Positions 1 through 5,318 of a stretch of 8,288 bases of DNA are shown piece after piece. Both the position numbers and the translations under genes were made by a program. Position 1 is the stretch's first letter; each line of letters opens with the position of its first letter. Source of the stretch: Nocardioides sp. (GTDB lineage: Bacteria; Actinomycetota; Actinomycetes; Propionibacteriales; Nocardioidaceae); contig JAOPXF010000025.1 of NCBI GenBank assembly GCA_025965295.1, positions 1 to 8,288 on the forward strand. Reading direction: 5' to 3'. Below the pieces are notes generated by a model. That model had not been told where the DNA came from. It worked only from the letters and a program-made list of their open reading frames with translations, and searched no databases.

Positions 1-303
1 CAGCTGGTGACGATCGCCCGGGCGTTCCTGACCAACCCGGCGCTGCTGATCCTCGACGAGGCCACCAGCTCGGTCGACACCCGCACCGAGCTGCTGCTCC
101 AGCACGCGATGGCCGCCCTGCGCAGCGACCGGACGAGCTTCGTGATCGCGCACCGGCTCAGCACCATCCGCGACGCCGACCTGATCCTGGTGATGGAGGA
201 CGGCTCGATCGTCGAGCAGGGCACCCACGAGCAGCTGCTCGCCGCCGACGGTGCCTACGCCCGCCTCTACAACGCCCAGTTCGCGGCCCCGGCCACCGCG
301 TGA
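1..303 (+). CDS. ABC transporter ATP-binding domain, exporter type (3' fragment)
   Basis: This is the last 100 residues of an ABC ATPase; the gene begins before the window. It starts inside the segment following the LSGGQ signature (QLVTIARAFL). Walker B (LLILDE, fragment residues 15-20, catalytic Glu20), the D-loop (SSVD, 23-26) and the switch histidine (IAHRLST, His51) follow. The sequence VEQGTHEQLLAADGAYARLY is the typical end of MsbA/MDR-like half-transporters that fuse a membrane domain to the ATPase, so the complete protein probably exports a hydrophobic compound, lipid or peptide at the cytoplasmic membrane. The substrate cannot be told from this part. It ends in TGA; the next promoter starts within about 15 bases, so the following region looks separately transcribed. 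The ATPase assignment is secure; exporter type is inferred from the conserved tail. Confidence 0.95.
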   Translation, partial: QLVTIARAFLTNPALLILDEATSSVDTRTELLLQHAMAALRSDRTSFVIAHRLSTIRDADLILVMEDGSIVEQGTHEQLLAADGAYARLYNAQFAAPATA

Positions 304-313
304 ATCAAATCCC

Positions 314-342
314 TTGATCGGCCCGGGGTCGGGACCTACGCT
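314..342 (+). promoter_or_regulatory. Sigma70-type promoter upstream of the 12-codon ORF
   Basis: A -35 box TTGATC (314-319) and a -10 box TACGCT (337-342) are separated by exactly 17 bp, and the -10 matches the actinobacterial TANNNT pattern. Transcription would start near A349, leaving a leader of about 26 nt before the ATG at 375. Two small inverted repeats lie in it: ATCAA/TTGAT (304-308 with 314-318) over the -35 box, and GGTC/GACC (327-336) in the spacer. Either could be an operator. Based on sequence match only. Confidence 0.6.
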
Positions 343-355
343 CGTCGTACACGGG

Positions 356-369
356 AAAGGAGGTGGTCC
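356..369 (+). promoter_or_regulatory. Extended Shine-Dalgarno (AAAGGAGGTGGTCC)
   Basis: The 14 bases can pair along their whole length with the usual bacterial 16S 3' end (GGAUCACCUCCUUU), with 13 Watson-Crick pairs and one G-U wobble. No other gene in the window has more than 5-7 matching bases. The core GGAGG (359-363) is 11 nt before the ATG at 375, and the GGTGG part is closer. Such an extended site implies very high ribosome affinity. Confidence 0.75.
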
Positions 370-374
370 GAAGA

Positions 375-413
375 ATGAATTCTTTTGGGACGCGTGAGGT
401 GGCTGCCGTCTAG
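375..413 (+). CDS. 12-codon ORF with extended Shine-Dalgarno (leader peptide or small-protein candidate)
   Basis: The ATG at 375 encodes MNSFGTREVAAV and ends at TAG (411-413). It is supported by the upstream promoter and the extended Shine-Dalgarno. The first codons (AAT TCT TTT) are AT-rich, unlike neighbouring genes, which keeps the start region unstructured. It is also the only ORF here to stop with TAG; every other stop seen in the window is TGA. The TAG touches the left arm of a stem beginning at 412, so a ribosome finishing this ORF would cover that arm. That geometry resembles leader peptides that control downstream resistance genes, and a drug exporter follows at 649, but function is inference. 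After the TAG the same frame stays open to a TGA at 600-602 (62 more codons), so readthrough or a longer conserved product is an alternative. No family is recognised with certainty. Confidence 0.5.
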   Translation: MNSFGTREVAAV

Positions 414-546
414 CAGCCCAGCAACATCGGGGGCCGAAATGCCCTCGAGGCTGCTGACGAATTCCTCGCAGTCACCCGACCCGCAGACGATCCGGTCATC
501 ACGTCCACCGGAGCGGCCCTCTCCCGAGGTCCACGTCTGCGGGTCG
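412..546 (+). ncRNA. Candidate structured RNA: two compound stems after the 12-codon ORF
   Basis: Structure A: AGCAGCC (412-418) pairs with GGCTGCT (449-455), enclosing an inner 8-bp stem, TCGGGGGC (427-434) with GCCCTCGA (441-448), loop CGAAAT. The right arms abut, so the two helices can stack. The G430-U445 wobble exists only in the plus-strand RNA. Structure B: CGACCCGCAGACG (477-489) pairs perfectly over 13 bp with CGTCTGCGGGTCG (534-546). Its interior holds TCCGGT/ACCGGA (491-496 with 507-512) and CCTC/GAGG (518-521 with 526-529), giving a three-way-junction shape. No T-run follows 546, so B is not a classical intrinsic terminator. The region could be an attenuator or 5' leader for the exporter, or an independent small RNA. 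No named RNA family is recognised. Third-position GC in the frame continuing from the 12-codon ORF is roughly two thirds, well below neighbouring genes, arguing against ordinary coding here. Confidence 0.45.
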
Positions 547-593
547 TTCCACATCCGGGGGAGAGTGGGCCGGCCGTGACGGTGAGACGGATA

Positions 594-608
594 GTTGCCT
601 GAGGCAAC
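594..608. promoter_or_regulatory. Palindromic operator 1, probable MarR site
   Basis: GTTGCCTGAGGCAAC is a perfect inverted repeat of 7-bp arms around a central G. It covers the -35 box and the start of the spacer of the exporter promoter. Length and form suit MarR-family dimers, and a marR gene is the second gene of the operon. Assigning it to that MarR is inference. Confidence 0.7.
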
Positions 609-623
609 GATCGGGAATATAGT
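595..623 (+). promoter_or_regulatory. Promoter of the exporter-marR operon
   Basis: The -35 box TTGCCT (595-600) and -10 box TATAGT (618-623) are 17 bp apart. Start of transcription is expected near 630, about 19 nt before the ATG at 649. Both boxes are covered by palindromes, so a bound repressor would block RNA polymerase directly. Confidence 0.65.
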
Positions 624-636
624 TGACCTAAGCAAC
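622..636. promoter_or_regulatory. Palindromic operator 2, probable MarR site
   Basis: GTTGACCTAAGCAAC repeats the GTTG...CAAC frame of operator 1 with a less symmetric core. Its centre is 28 bp from that of operator 1, and it overlaps the end of the -10 box and the predicted start of transcription. Two sites on one promoter suggest binding of two dimers. Confidence 0.6.
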
Positions 637-648
637 CTTATACCCGTC

Positions 649-2238
649 ATGAATCGAGCTTCCGTGCCGTCCGCAGCCACCGCATCCGCGCAGCCCACCC
701 AGATGACCCACCGCGCCATCCTCGAGGCGATGAGCGGTCTCCTGCTCGCGATGTTCGTCGCGATGTTGTCGAGCACGGTGGTCACCAACGCCCTGCCGCG
801 CATCGTCACCGACCTGCACGGCAGCCAGACCGGCTACACCTGGGTGGTTGTCGCGACGCTGCTGGCGATGACCGCGACCACTCCGATCTGGGGCAAGCTG
901 GCCGACCTGTTCAGCAAGAAGATCCTCGTCCAGACGGCGCTGGTGATCTTCTCGATCGGATCGTTGATCGCCGGCTTCGCACCGAGCATGGAGGTCCTCA
1001 TCGGGGCCCGCGTCGTGCAGGGTCTCGGCGTCGGTGGCCTGACCGCCCTCGGCCAGGTCGTCATCGCCTCGATGGTCACCCCGCGCGAGCGGGGCCGCTA
1101 CTCCGGCTACATCGGCGCGACGTTCGCCCTCGCGACCGTCAGCGGCCCCCTCATCGGTGGCCTGATCGTCGACAGCCCGCTGGGCTGGCGCGGCTGCTTC
1201 TTCGTCGGCCTCCCCGTCGCCGTCCTCGCCTTCGGCGTCCTGCAGAAGACGCTGCACCTGCCCGTGGTCCGGCGCACCGACGTGCGCATCGACTACCTGG
1301 GCGCCTCGCTCATCGTCGGTGGCGTCTCGCTGCTGCTCGTGTGGGTCTCGCTCGCCGGCAACCAGTTCGCGTGGGGCTCCATCACGAGCGGCCTGCTCGT
1401 CCTGGGCGGCATCGTGATCCTCGCGGTCGCGGTGTACGTCGAGTCCGTCGCACCGGAGCCGATCATCCCGCTGCGCCTCTTCAAGGACCGCACGACGGCC
1501 CTGGCCACGACCGCGTCGATCCTGATCGGCGTCGCGATGTTCGGCTCGACCGTCTACCTGAGCCAGTACTTCCAGCTCGCCCGCGGCATGAGCCCCACGC
1601 ACGCCGGCCTGATGTCGATCTCGATGGTGGGCGGCCTGCTCGTCTCGAGCATCGTGACCGGCCGGATCATCAGCGACACCGGCCTGTGGAAGCGCTGGCT
1701 GGTCGGGGGCATGGCGCTGGTCATCGTCGGCCTCGGTCTGCTCGGCCAGATCGACGCCGACACCAACCTCGCCGTCGTCGGCCTGTTCATGGCGATCCTC
1801 GGCGTCGGCCTGGGCGCGACCATGCAGAACCTCGTGCTGGCGGTCCAGAACAACACCGCCCAGTCGGACATGGGAGCCGCGAGCTCGGTCGTCGCGTTCT
1901 TCCGCTCCATGGGCGGCTCGATCGGAGTCTCGGCGCTCGGCGCGCTGCTCGCCAACCAGGTCGCCGACAAGGTCTCCACCGGTCTCGCCGCCATGGGCAT
2001 CAGCACGAGCGGCCACGCGAGCCACACCATCCCCGACCTCGGCTCGCTGCCGGCGCCGGTGCGGGCGCTCTACGAGCAGTCGTTCGGTGAAGGGATCGGC
2101 GAGATCTTCCTTGTCGCGCTGCCGTTCGCCATCCTTGCCTTTGTGTGTGTGCTGTTCATCCGCGAGGTCCCGCTGCGCACCACCATCCTCCGCGAGGACG
2201 AGGTGGCGCCGGTCGACGCCGAGCTGGGGTCCCGATGA
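649..2238 (+). CDS. MFS drug exporter, DHA2 (EmrB/QacA-like, 14 TM)
   Basis: A 529-residue inner-membrane transporter, expected to expel drugs or other toxic hydrophobic compounds using the proton gradient. Many hydrophobic segments run from about residue 28 to 505, consistent with 14 helices. Visible family motifs are motif A GKLADLFSKK (82-91), motif B RVVQGLGVGG (121-130) and motif C GATFALATVSGPLIGG (156-171); MQNLVLAVQNN (392-402) is typical of DHA2 members. The usual acidic residue of TM1 is replaced by serine (LSSTVVTNALP, 40-50). The ATG at 649 was chosen because the frame's earlier TTG (595) lies in the operator/promoter; ATG 703 is an alternative. No clear Shine-Dalgarno precedes 649. 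The stop overlaps the marR start (ATGA), so the two are translationally coupled. Substrate unknown; family assignment is strong. Confidence 0.92.
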   Translation: MNRASVPSAATASAQPTQMTHRAILEAMSGLLLAMFVAMLSSTVVTNALPRIVTDLHGSQTGYTWVVVATLLAMTATTPIWGKLADLFSKKILVQTALVIFSIGSLIAGFAPSMEVLIGARVVQGLGVGGLTALGQVVIASMVTPRERGRYSGYIGATFALATVSGPLIGGLIVDSPLGWRGCFFVGLPVAVLAFGVLQKTLHLPVVRRTDVRIDYLGASLIVGGVSLLLVWVSLAGNQFAWGSITSGLLVLGGIVILAVAVYVESVAPEPIIPLRLFKDRTTALATTASILIGVAMFGSTVYLSQYFQLARGMSPTHAGLMSISMVGGLLVSSIVTGRIISDTGLWKRWLVGGMALVIVGLGLLGQIDADTNLAVVGLFMAILGVGLGATMQNLVLAVQNNTAQSDMGAASSVVAFFRSMGGSIGVSALGALLANQVADKVSTGLAAMGISTSGHASHTIPDLGSLPAPVRALYEQSFGEGIGEIFLVALPFAILAFVCVLFIREVPLRTTILREDEVAPVDAELGSR

Positions 2239-2699
2239 CGGGCGAGTCCCGCACCGAGACCCTGCGCCGCCTCGAGGCCGAGGTGGGCGTGCTCATCCGC
2301 CGCATCAAGCGGGTCATCGGCGAGCGCTCCCGGGCGGTGCACCCCGACCTGCAGCCGGCGTCGTACCTCATGCTCTCCTACCTCGCTGAGCACGGGCCGA
2401 TGCGCTCCTCGGCGATCGCGGAGACGTTCGACATCGACAAGGGCGCGATCAGCCGGCAGGTGCAGCACCTCGTGGACCTCGGGCTGGTCGACCGCACGCC
2501 CGACCCGGGCGACGGCCGCGCCTCGCTGGTCTCCGCGAGCGACGACGCCGTACGCCGGCTCGCCGACGTCACCGCCCACCGACGCAAGTGGGTCGACGAG
2601 CGCCTCGGCGACTGGTCGGACGCCGAGCTGACCGGGTTCGTCGACGTGCTCGGACGCTACAACCAGGCGCTCGACGACAAGGGCCTCGACCAACCCTGA
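2235..2699 (+). CDS. MarR-family transcriptional repressor
   Basis: A 154-residue winged helix-turn-helix protein of typical MarR length. The N-terminal helix (about residues 8-30) and C-terminal helices (about 110-150) would form the dimer interface. The DNA-binding part runs from HGPMRSSAIAETFDIDKGAISRQVQHL to the wing DPGDGRAS, the usual D-x-R wing tip of the family. The ATG at 2235 overlaps the exporter's TGA by 4 bp, so it is made by translational coupling from the operon promoter at 595-623. Its likely targets are the two palindromes over that promoter, giving autoregulated, ligand-released control of efflux. The ligand is probably an exporter substrate or related phenolic or drug, by family analogy. 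The frame is open upstream to 2145, but that part overlaps exporter codons and is not MarR-like. Confidence 0.92.
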   Translation: MTGESRTETLRRLEAEVGVLIRRIKRVIGERSRAVHPDLQPASYLMLSYLAEHGPMRSSAIAETFDIDKGAISRQVQHLVDLGLVDRTPDPGDGRASLVSASDDAVRRLADVTAHRRKWVDERLGDWSDAELTGFVDVLGRYNQALDDKGLDQP

Positions 2700-2731
2700 G
2701 TCGGCCCCTGAGTCAGCCCCCTGAGTCAGCG
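2694..2731. repeat. Triplicated 13-mer spanning the convergent stop codons
   Basis: CCCTGAGTCGGCC, CCCTGAGTCAGCC and CCCTGAGTCAGCG occur almost head to tail (2694-2706, 2706-2718, 2719-2731). The first contains the marR stop TGA (2697-2699); the third contains the glucosidase stop on the minus strand (TCA at 2726-2728). Each TGAGTCA core carries a TGA on the plus strand and a stop on the minus strand. It was probably made by replication slippage. It leaves only 26 bp between the genes, and no good terminator hairpin was found. Confidence 0.8.
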
Positions 2732-4345
2732 CAGCCAGACGGCCGTGTCGCCGGGCAGCGTGTCCGTCACCGGGCCACTCGCGACGACCACCTCGCCGGC
2801 CGGCAGCGGCACCGCCTCGGAGCCGCAGTTGAGCACCACGGTCAGCGGCCCGCGCCGGAACGCCAGCACGTCGGTGCCGAGCTCCAGCATCTCGATGTGC
2901 TCGCCGGTGTCGGCCTGGTCGCGGCGCGCGGCCAGCGCCCGCTTGTAGAACGACAGCGTCGAGCCCGGGTCGGCCGCCTGGGCCTCGACCGTGAGCGGCG
3001 CCCAGTCGGTGGGCTGCGGGATCCACGGCTGGCCGGTGCCCGGTCCGAAGCCGTACGGCGGGTGGTCGCCGGCCCACGGCAGCGGCACGCGGCAGCCGTC
3101 GCGGCCGGGCTCGCCGGTGCGGAACCAGGAGGGGTCCTCGCGGTGCTCGGCGGCCACGTCGACCTGCTCGAGGCCGAGCTCCTCGCCCTCGTAGAGGTAG
3201 GACGAGCCGGGCAGCCCGAGCATCGTGAGCGTGGCCGCGCGGGCGCGGGCCAGGCCCTGGGCGCCGCCGCCGTAGCGGGTCGGGTGGCGGACCACGTCGT
3301 GGTTGCTCAGCACCCAGGTCGGCGAGGCGCCGACGGCCTCGAGCGCCGCGAAGGTGCCGGTGATGACCTCGGCGAAGGCCTCCGCGGACCAGTCGGCGAG
3401 CAGCCAGGAGAAGTTGAACGCCTGCTGCATCTCGTCGCCGCGCACGAAGTTCGCCATCGACTCGGGGGTCTGGGTCCAGGCCTCGGCGACCAGGATCCGG
3501 TCGCCGTCGTACTTGGCCAGGACGTCGTGCCAGCGTCGGTAGACGTCGTGGACCTCGGGCTGGTCCCACATGGGCTCGTCGCGCATGGTGCGCTCCACCA
3601 TGCTGCTGGCCGGGCTGCTGGCCGGGCTGCCGGTGCTGTTCGCCGGGACGCTGTCGGGTGTCGCGCCCTCCTCGAGGAGCTGGTCGCGCAGGTCCTCGAC
3701 CTTGAACAGGCCGTGGGCGACGTCGACCCGGAAGCCGTCGACGCCCCGGTCGAGCCAGAAGGTCAGGACGTCCTCGAACATGTCGCCGACCTCGGGGTTG
3801 CGCCAGTTCAGGTCGGGCTGGGTGCTGTCGAAGAGGTGGAGGTACCACTGTGCTCGTTCTCCGGGGCCAGCCTCGACCCGGGTCCACGCGGGGCCGCCGA
3901 AGACGGACTGCCAGTTGTTGGGCGGGTTGCCGTCGGTGCTGTCGCGGAAGACGTAGCGCTCGCGCTCCTTGCTGCCCGGGCCGGCGGCCAGCGCCGCCTG
4001 GAACCACTCGTGCCGGTCGGAGGTGTGGTTGGGGACCAGGTCGACGATCACCCGGAGACCGAGATCGTGGGCGCGCGCGAGCAGCTCGTCGGCGTCGCCC
4101 AGGGTGCCGAACAGCGGGTCGACGTCTCGGTAGTCGGCGACGTCGTAGCCGTGGTCGTTCTGGGGGGAGGTGTAGAAGGGCGTGATCCAGAGCGAGTCGA
4201 CGCCGAGCTCACGCAGGTAGGGGAGCCGGGAGGTGATGCCCGGCAGGTCGCCGATCCCGTCGCCGTCGGCGTCGGCGAAGCTGCGGACGTAGACCTGGTA
4301 GCAGACCGAGTGGCGCCACCACTCGTTTTGATCGTTCAAATCCAT
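2726..4345 (-). CDS. GH13 alpha-glucosidase (oligo-1,6-glucosidase-like)
   Basis: A 539-residue cytoplasmic-type glycoside hydrolase (no signal peptide) that should release glucose from short alpha-glucosides such as maltose, isomaltose or dextrin. GH13 regions appear in order: DGDGIGD (27-33, calcium loop), DLVPNHTS (102-109), GFRVDVAHG (nucleophile Asp208), ILVAEAW (acid/base Glu288) and SNHD (Asp350). The Val right after the nucleophile is the residue linked in oligo-1,6-glucosidases to alpha-1,6 activity, whereas maltases tend to have Thr or Ala. The ATG at 4345 was chosen over a TTG at 4441 because GGGAGGA (4354-4360) sits 8 nt upstream and homology begins at NEWWRHSVCYQVYVRSF. A low-complexity loop with PASSPASS lies near 241-248. 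It lies 73 bp after the hotdog gene. No sugar transporter is visible nearby. Exact specificity is uncertain. Confidence 0.9.
   Translation of the reverse strand: MDLNDQNEWWRHSVCYQVYVRSFADADGDGIGDLPGITSRLPYLRELGVDSLWITPFYTSPQNDHGYDVADYRDVDPLFGTLGDADELLARAHDLGLRVIVDLVPNHTSDRHEWFQAALAAGPGSKERERYVFRDSTDGNPPNNWQSVFGGPAWTRVEAGPGERAQWYLHLFDSTQPDLNWRNPEVGDMFEDVLTFWLDRGVDGFRVDVAHGLFKVEDLRDQLLEEGATPDSVPANSTGSPASSPASSMVERTMRDEPMWDQPEVHDVYRRWHDVLAKYDGDRILVAEAWTQTPESMANFVRGDEMQQAFNFSWLLADWSAEAFAEVITGTFAALEAVGASPTWVLSNHDVVRHPTRYGGGAQGLARARAATLTMLGLPGSSYLYEGEELGLEQVDVAAEHREDPSWFRTGEPGRDGCRVPLPWAGDHPPYGFGPGTGQPWIPQPTDWAPLTVEAQAADPGSTLSFYKRALAARRDQADTGEHIEMLELGTDVLAFRRGPLTVVLNCGSEAVPLPAGEVVVASGPVTDTLPGDTAVWLR
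3602..3630. repeat. 12-bp tandem repeat inside the glucosidase
   Basis: GCTGCTGGCCGG occurs twice in tandem (3602-3613, 3614-3625), followed by the start of a third copy. On the minus strand it encodes the Ser/Pro/Ala-rich stretch SPASSPASS in the loop between the nucleophile and acid/base strands. As the unit is a multiple of three, copy changes keep the frame. Confidence 0.8.
4327..4340. promoter_or_regulatory. Imperfect palindrome just inside the glucosidase start (possible operator)
   Basis: TTTGATCGTTCAAA has 5-bp arms (TTTGA/TCAAA) around a central CG flanked by one mismatched pair, the general form of LacI-family operators that often control alpha-glucoside genes. It occupies codons 2-6 of the glucosidase and is conspicuously AT-rich for this genome. 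No LacI regulator is in the window, so the role is speculative. Confidence 0.3.
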
Positions 4346-4353
4346 GCCGCCAA

Positions 4354-4360
4354 TCCTCCC
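4354..4360 (-). promoter_or_regulatory. Ribosome binding site deciding the glucosidase start
   Basis: On the minus strand GGGAGGA lies 8 nt before the ATG at 4345. This strong site supports that start against the in-frame TTG further upstream, for which the sequence gives no comparable support. Confidence 0.75.
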
Positions 4361-4418
4361 CACGCCCTCCACCGAGGTCAACTCGACGGGCGCGGGACCC
4401 GCGTCACTGTCGGCGCGG

Positions 4419-5189
4419 TCAGGCGAAGTCGGCGGGGTCAACGGCGACCCACACGTGCTCGGCCGACGCGACCGTGCGGCCGTCGGCGTCGTAGAGGGTC
4501 GAGGCGGTGAACGTCTTGCGGCCCTCGGAGCCGCGGGCCAGCCCGACGACGACGTGCTCCTCGCCGACCACCGGCAGCGTCTCGACGCGGGCGGTCATGC
4601 CCGCCAGCACCATCAGCCGCTCGGTCAGGTCGCCGGCCCAGCCCCCGATGCAGTCGAGCGAGGCCCAGGTCGTCGCGAGCGAGGCGCGCGGGAGCTCGTC
4701 GACGTACGAGTGGTAGTCCTCGGCCGTGCTCGGGTCCGGCGTCCAGACCGCGGCGATCCGGGTGGCGCCGTCCTGGTCGGACACGCGGCCCGGGAAGATC
4801 CGCAGCCCGTCGCCCTCCTCACGCCCGGTGCCGCAGGCGAAGCAGGTGGGGAACGGGTGCGAGGTGAGACCGGGGTACGTCGCCATCGCCGCGCGCGCCT
4901 GGTCGGGCGGCACCGGCTCGACGACGACCGGGTCGGTGTCGCTGAGCGTCGCCCGCGCCACGACCTCCTCGCCGACCCTGGCCTCGGTGCTGCCGTCGAT
5001 GTCGGTGACCGTCATCGGCGTGTCCAGCGGCGGCGGGCGGCGCAGCGCGACCCGGATCGCCGGCCAGGAGTCGGCGCGGTTGTCGGGAGAGTCGTGCTCG
5101 ACCAGCCCGGCGAGCGCCCCGGCGGTCCAGCCGCCGTTGCCGGAGGACGGCGGCCCGCAGAAGCGCCGCGGGACGAGAAGCTCGCTCAC
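4419..5189 (-). CDS. Hotdog-fold, acyl-CoA thioesterase-like protein
   Basis: A 256-residue protein without signal peptide or membrane segments. The N-terminal half opens with RRFCGPPSSGNGGWTAGALAG (about 8-28), and the second half contains CFACG...GDGLRIFPG (116-134) and SLDCIGGWA (178-186). These recall uncharacterised actinobacterial proteins with two hotdog-like modules related to acyl-CoA thioesterases, which hydrolyse or bind acyl thioesters. The CxxC pair (Cys116/Cys119) is conspicuous, but whether it binds metal is unknown. The start is a GTG with GAAGGA 5 nt upstream. It lies between the photolyase (129 bp upstream) and the glucosidase (73 bp downstream) on the same strand, with no evident functional link to either. 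The fold is inferred from remembered motif patterns; the substrate is unknown. Confidence 0.6.
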   Translation of the reverse strand: MSELLVPRRFCGPPSSGNGGWTAGALAGLVEHDSPDNRADSWPAIRVALRRPPPLDTPMTVTDIDGSTEARVGEEVVARATLSDTDPVVVEPVPPDQARAAMATYPGLTSHPFPTCFACGTGREEGDGLRIFPGRVSDQDGATRIAAVWTPDPSTAEDYHSYVDELPRASLATTWASLDCIGGWAGDLTERLMVLAGMTARVETLPVVGEEHVVVGLARGSEGRKTFTASTLYDADGRTVASAEHVWVAVDPADFA

Positions 5190-5267
5190 GTGTGTCCTTC
5201 ACTCGGTGGTCCAGACCCCCACGCTGACACGCCGCGCCCGCTGAGGTCCAGCCGGTCCGGGGGTTCA

Positions 5268-5279
5268 TCGGCCGGCCGA
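5268..5279. repeat. Perfect 12-bp palindrome TCGGCCGGCCGA
   Basis: A loop-less perfect palindrome in the 129-bp gap between the photolyase end and the hotdog gene start. It could be a protein-binding site for the hotdog gene, but GC-only palindromes arise easily in such DNA. Confidence 0.4.
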
Positions 5280-5280
5280 C

Positions 5281-5318
5281 AAAACTCCCGGCCCCTCGGG
5301 TCTGCCCCCCGACCGAGG
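5281..5318 (-). terminator. Possible terminator after the photolyase gene
   Basis: On the minus strand, directly after the photolyase stop, CCTCGGTC can pair with GACCGAGG-like sequence GACC(C)GAGG across an 8-base loop with one bulge (5294-5318). A short CCCG/CGGG stem then leads into AGTTTT (5281-5286). The U-run is only four bases and the second stem is short, so it is weak or partial. Confidence 0.35.

Noticed and set aside
356..369. AAAGGAGGTGGTCC as a piece of an antisense 16S rRNA 3' end
   Set aside because: Sequence on both sides does not continue as rRNA complement; the motif is followed at proper distance by ATG, so a Shine-Dalgarno is the simpler reading.
534..560. 13-bp stem as an intrinsic terminator
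   Set aside because: No T-run follows, and the stem encloses 44 bases with internal hairpins, unlike a compact terminator.
385..579. 64-codon open frame on the plus strand starting at a TTG inside the 12-codon ORF
   Set aside because: It has no ribosome binding site of its own in the right place, is a shifted frame over the structured region, and its composition (Ser/Pro/Arg rich) is typical of a chance frame in high-GC DNA.
622..640. Possible iron box for IdeR near the exporter (GTTGACCTAAGCAAC)
   Set aside because: It lacks the TTAGGTTAG...CTAACCTAA pattern and matches the neighbouring MarR-type palindrome much better. No iron box was seen anywhere in the window.
595..648. 18-residue N-terminal extension of the exporter from a TTG at 595
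   Set aside because: The stretch is the promoter and both operators, and the predicted transcript starts near 630, after that TTG.
4346..4418. TTGACC in the gap before the glucosidase as a -35 box
   Set aside because: No acceptable -10 box lies 16-18 bp downstream (GAGGAT or AGGATT only), and it would overlap the ribosome binding site.
4346..4441. 32-residue N-terminal extension of the glucosidase from a TTG at 4441
   Set aside because: It would overlap the end of the hotdog gene and lies upstream of a strong GGGAGGA site placed 8 nt before ATG 4345.
2588..4510. Long plus-strand open frame opposite the glucosidase
   Set aside because: It is a mirror frame of a clearly conserved GH13 gene; its Val/Ala/Gly/Arg-rich composition and lack of domains mark it as an artefact. 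The same holds for the long frames over 4344-6713 (plus) and 4819-7383 (minus).
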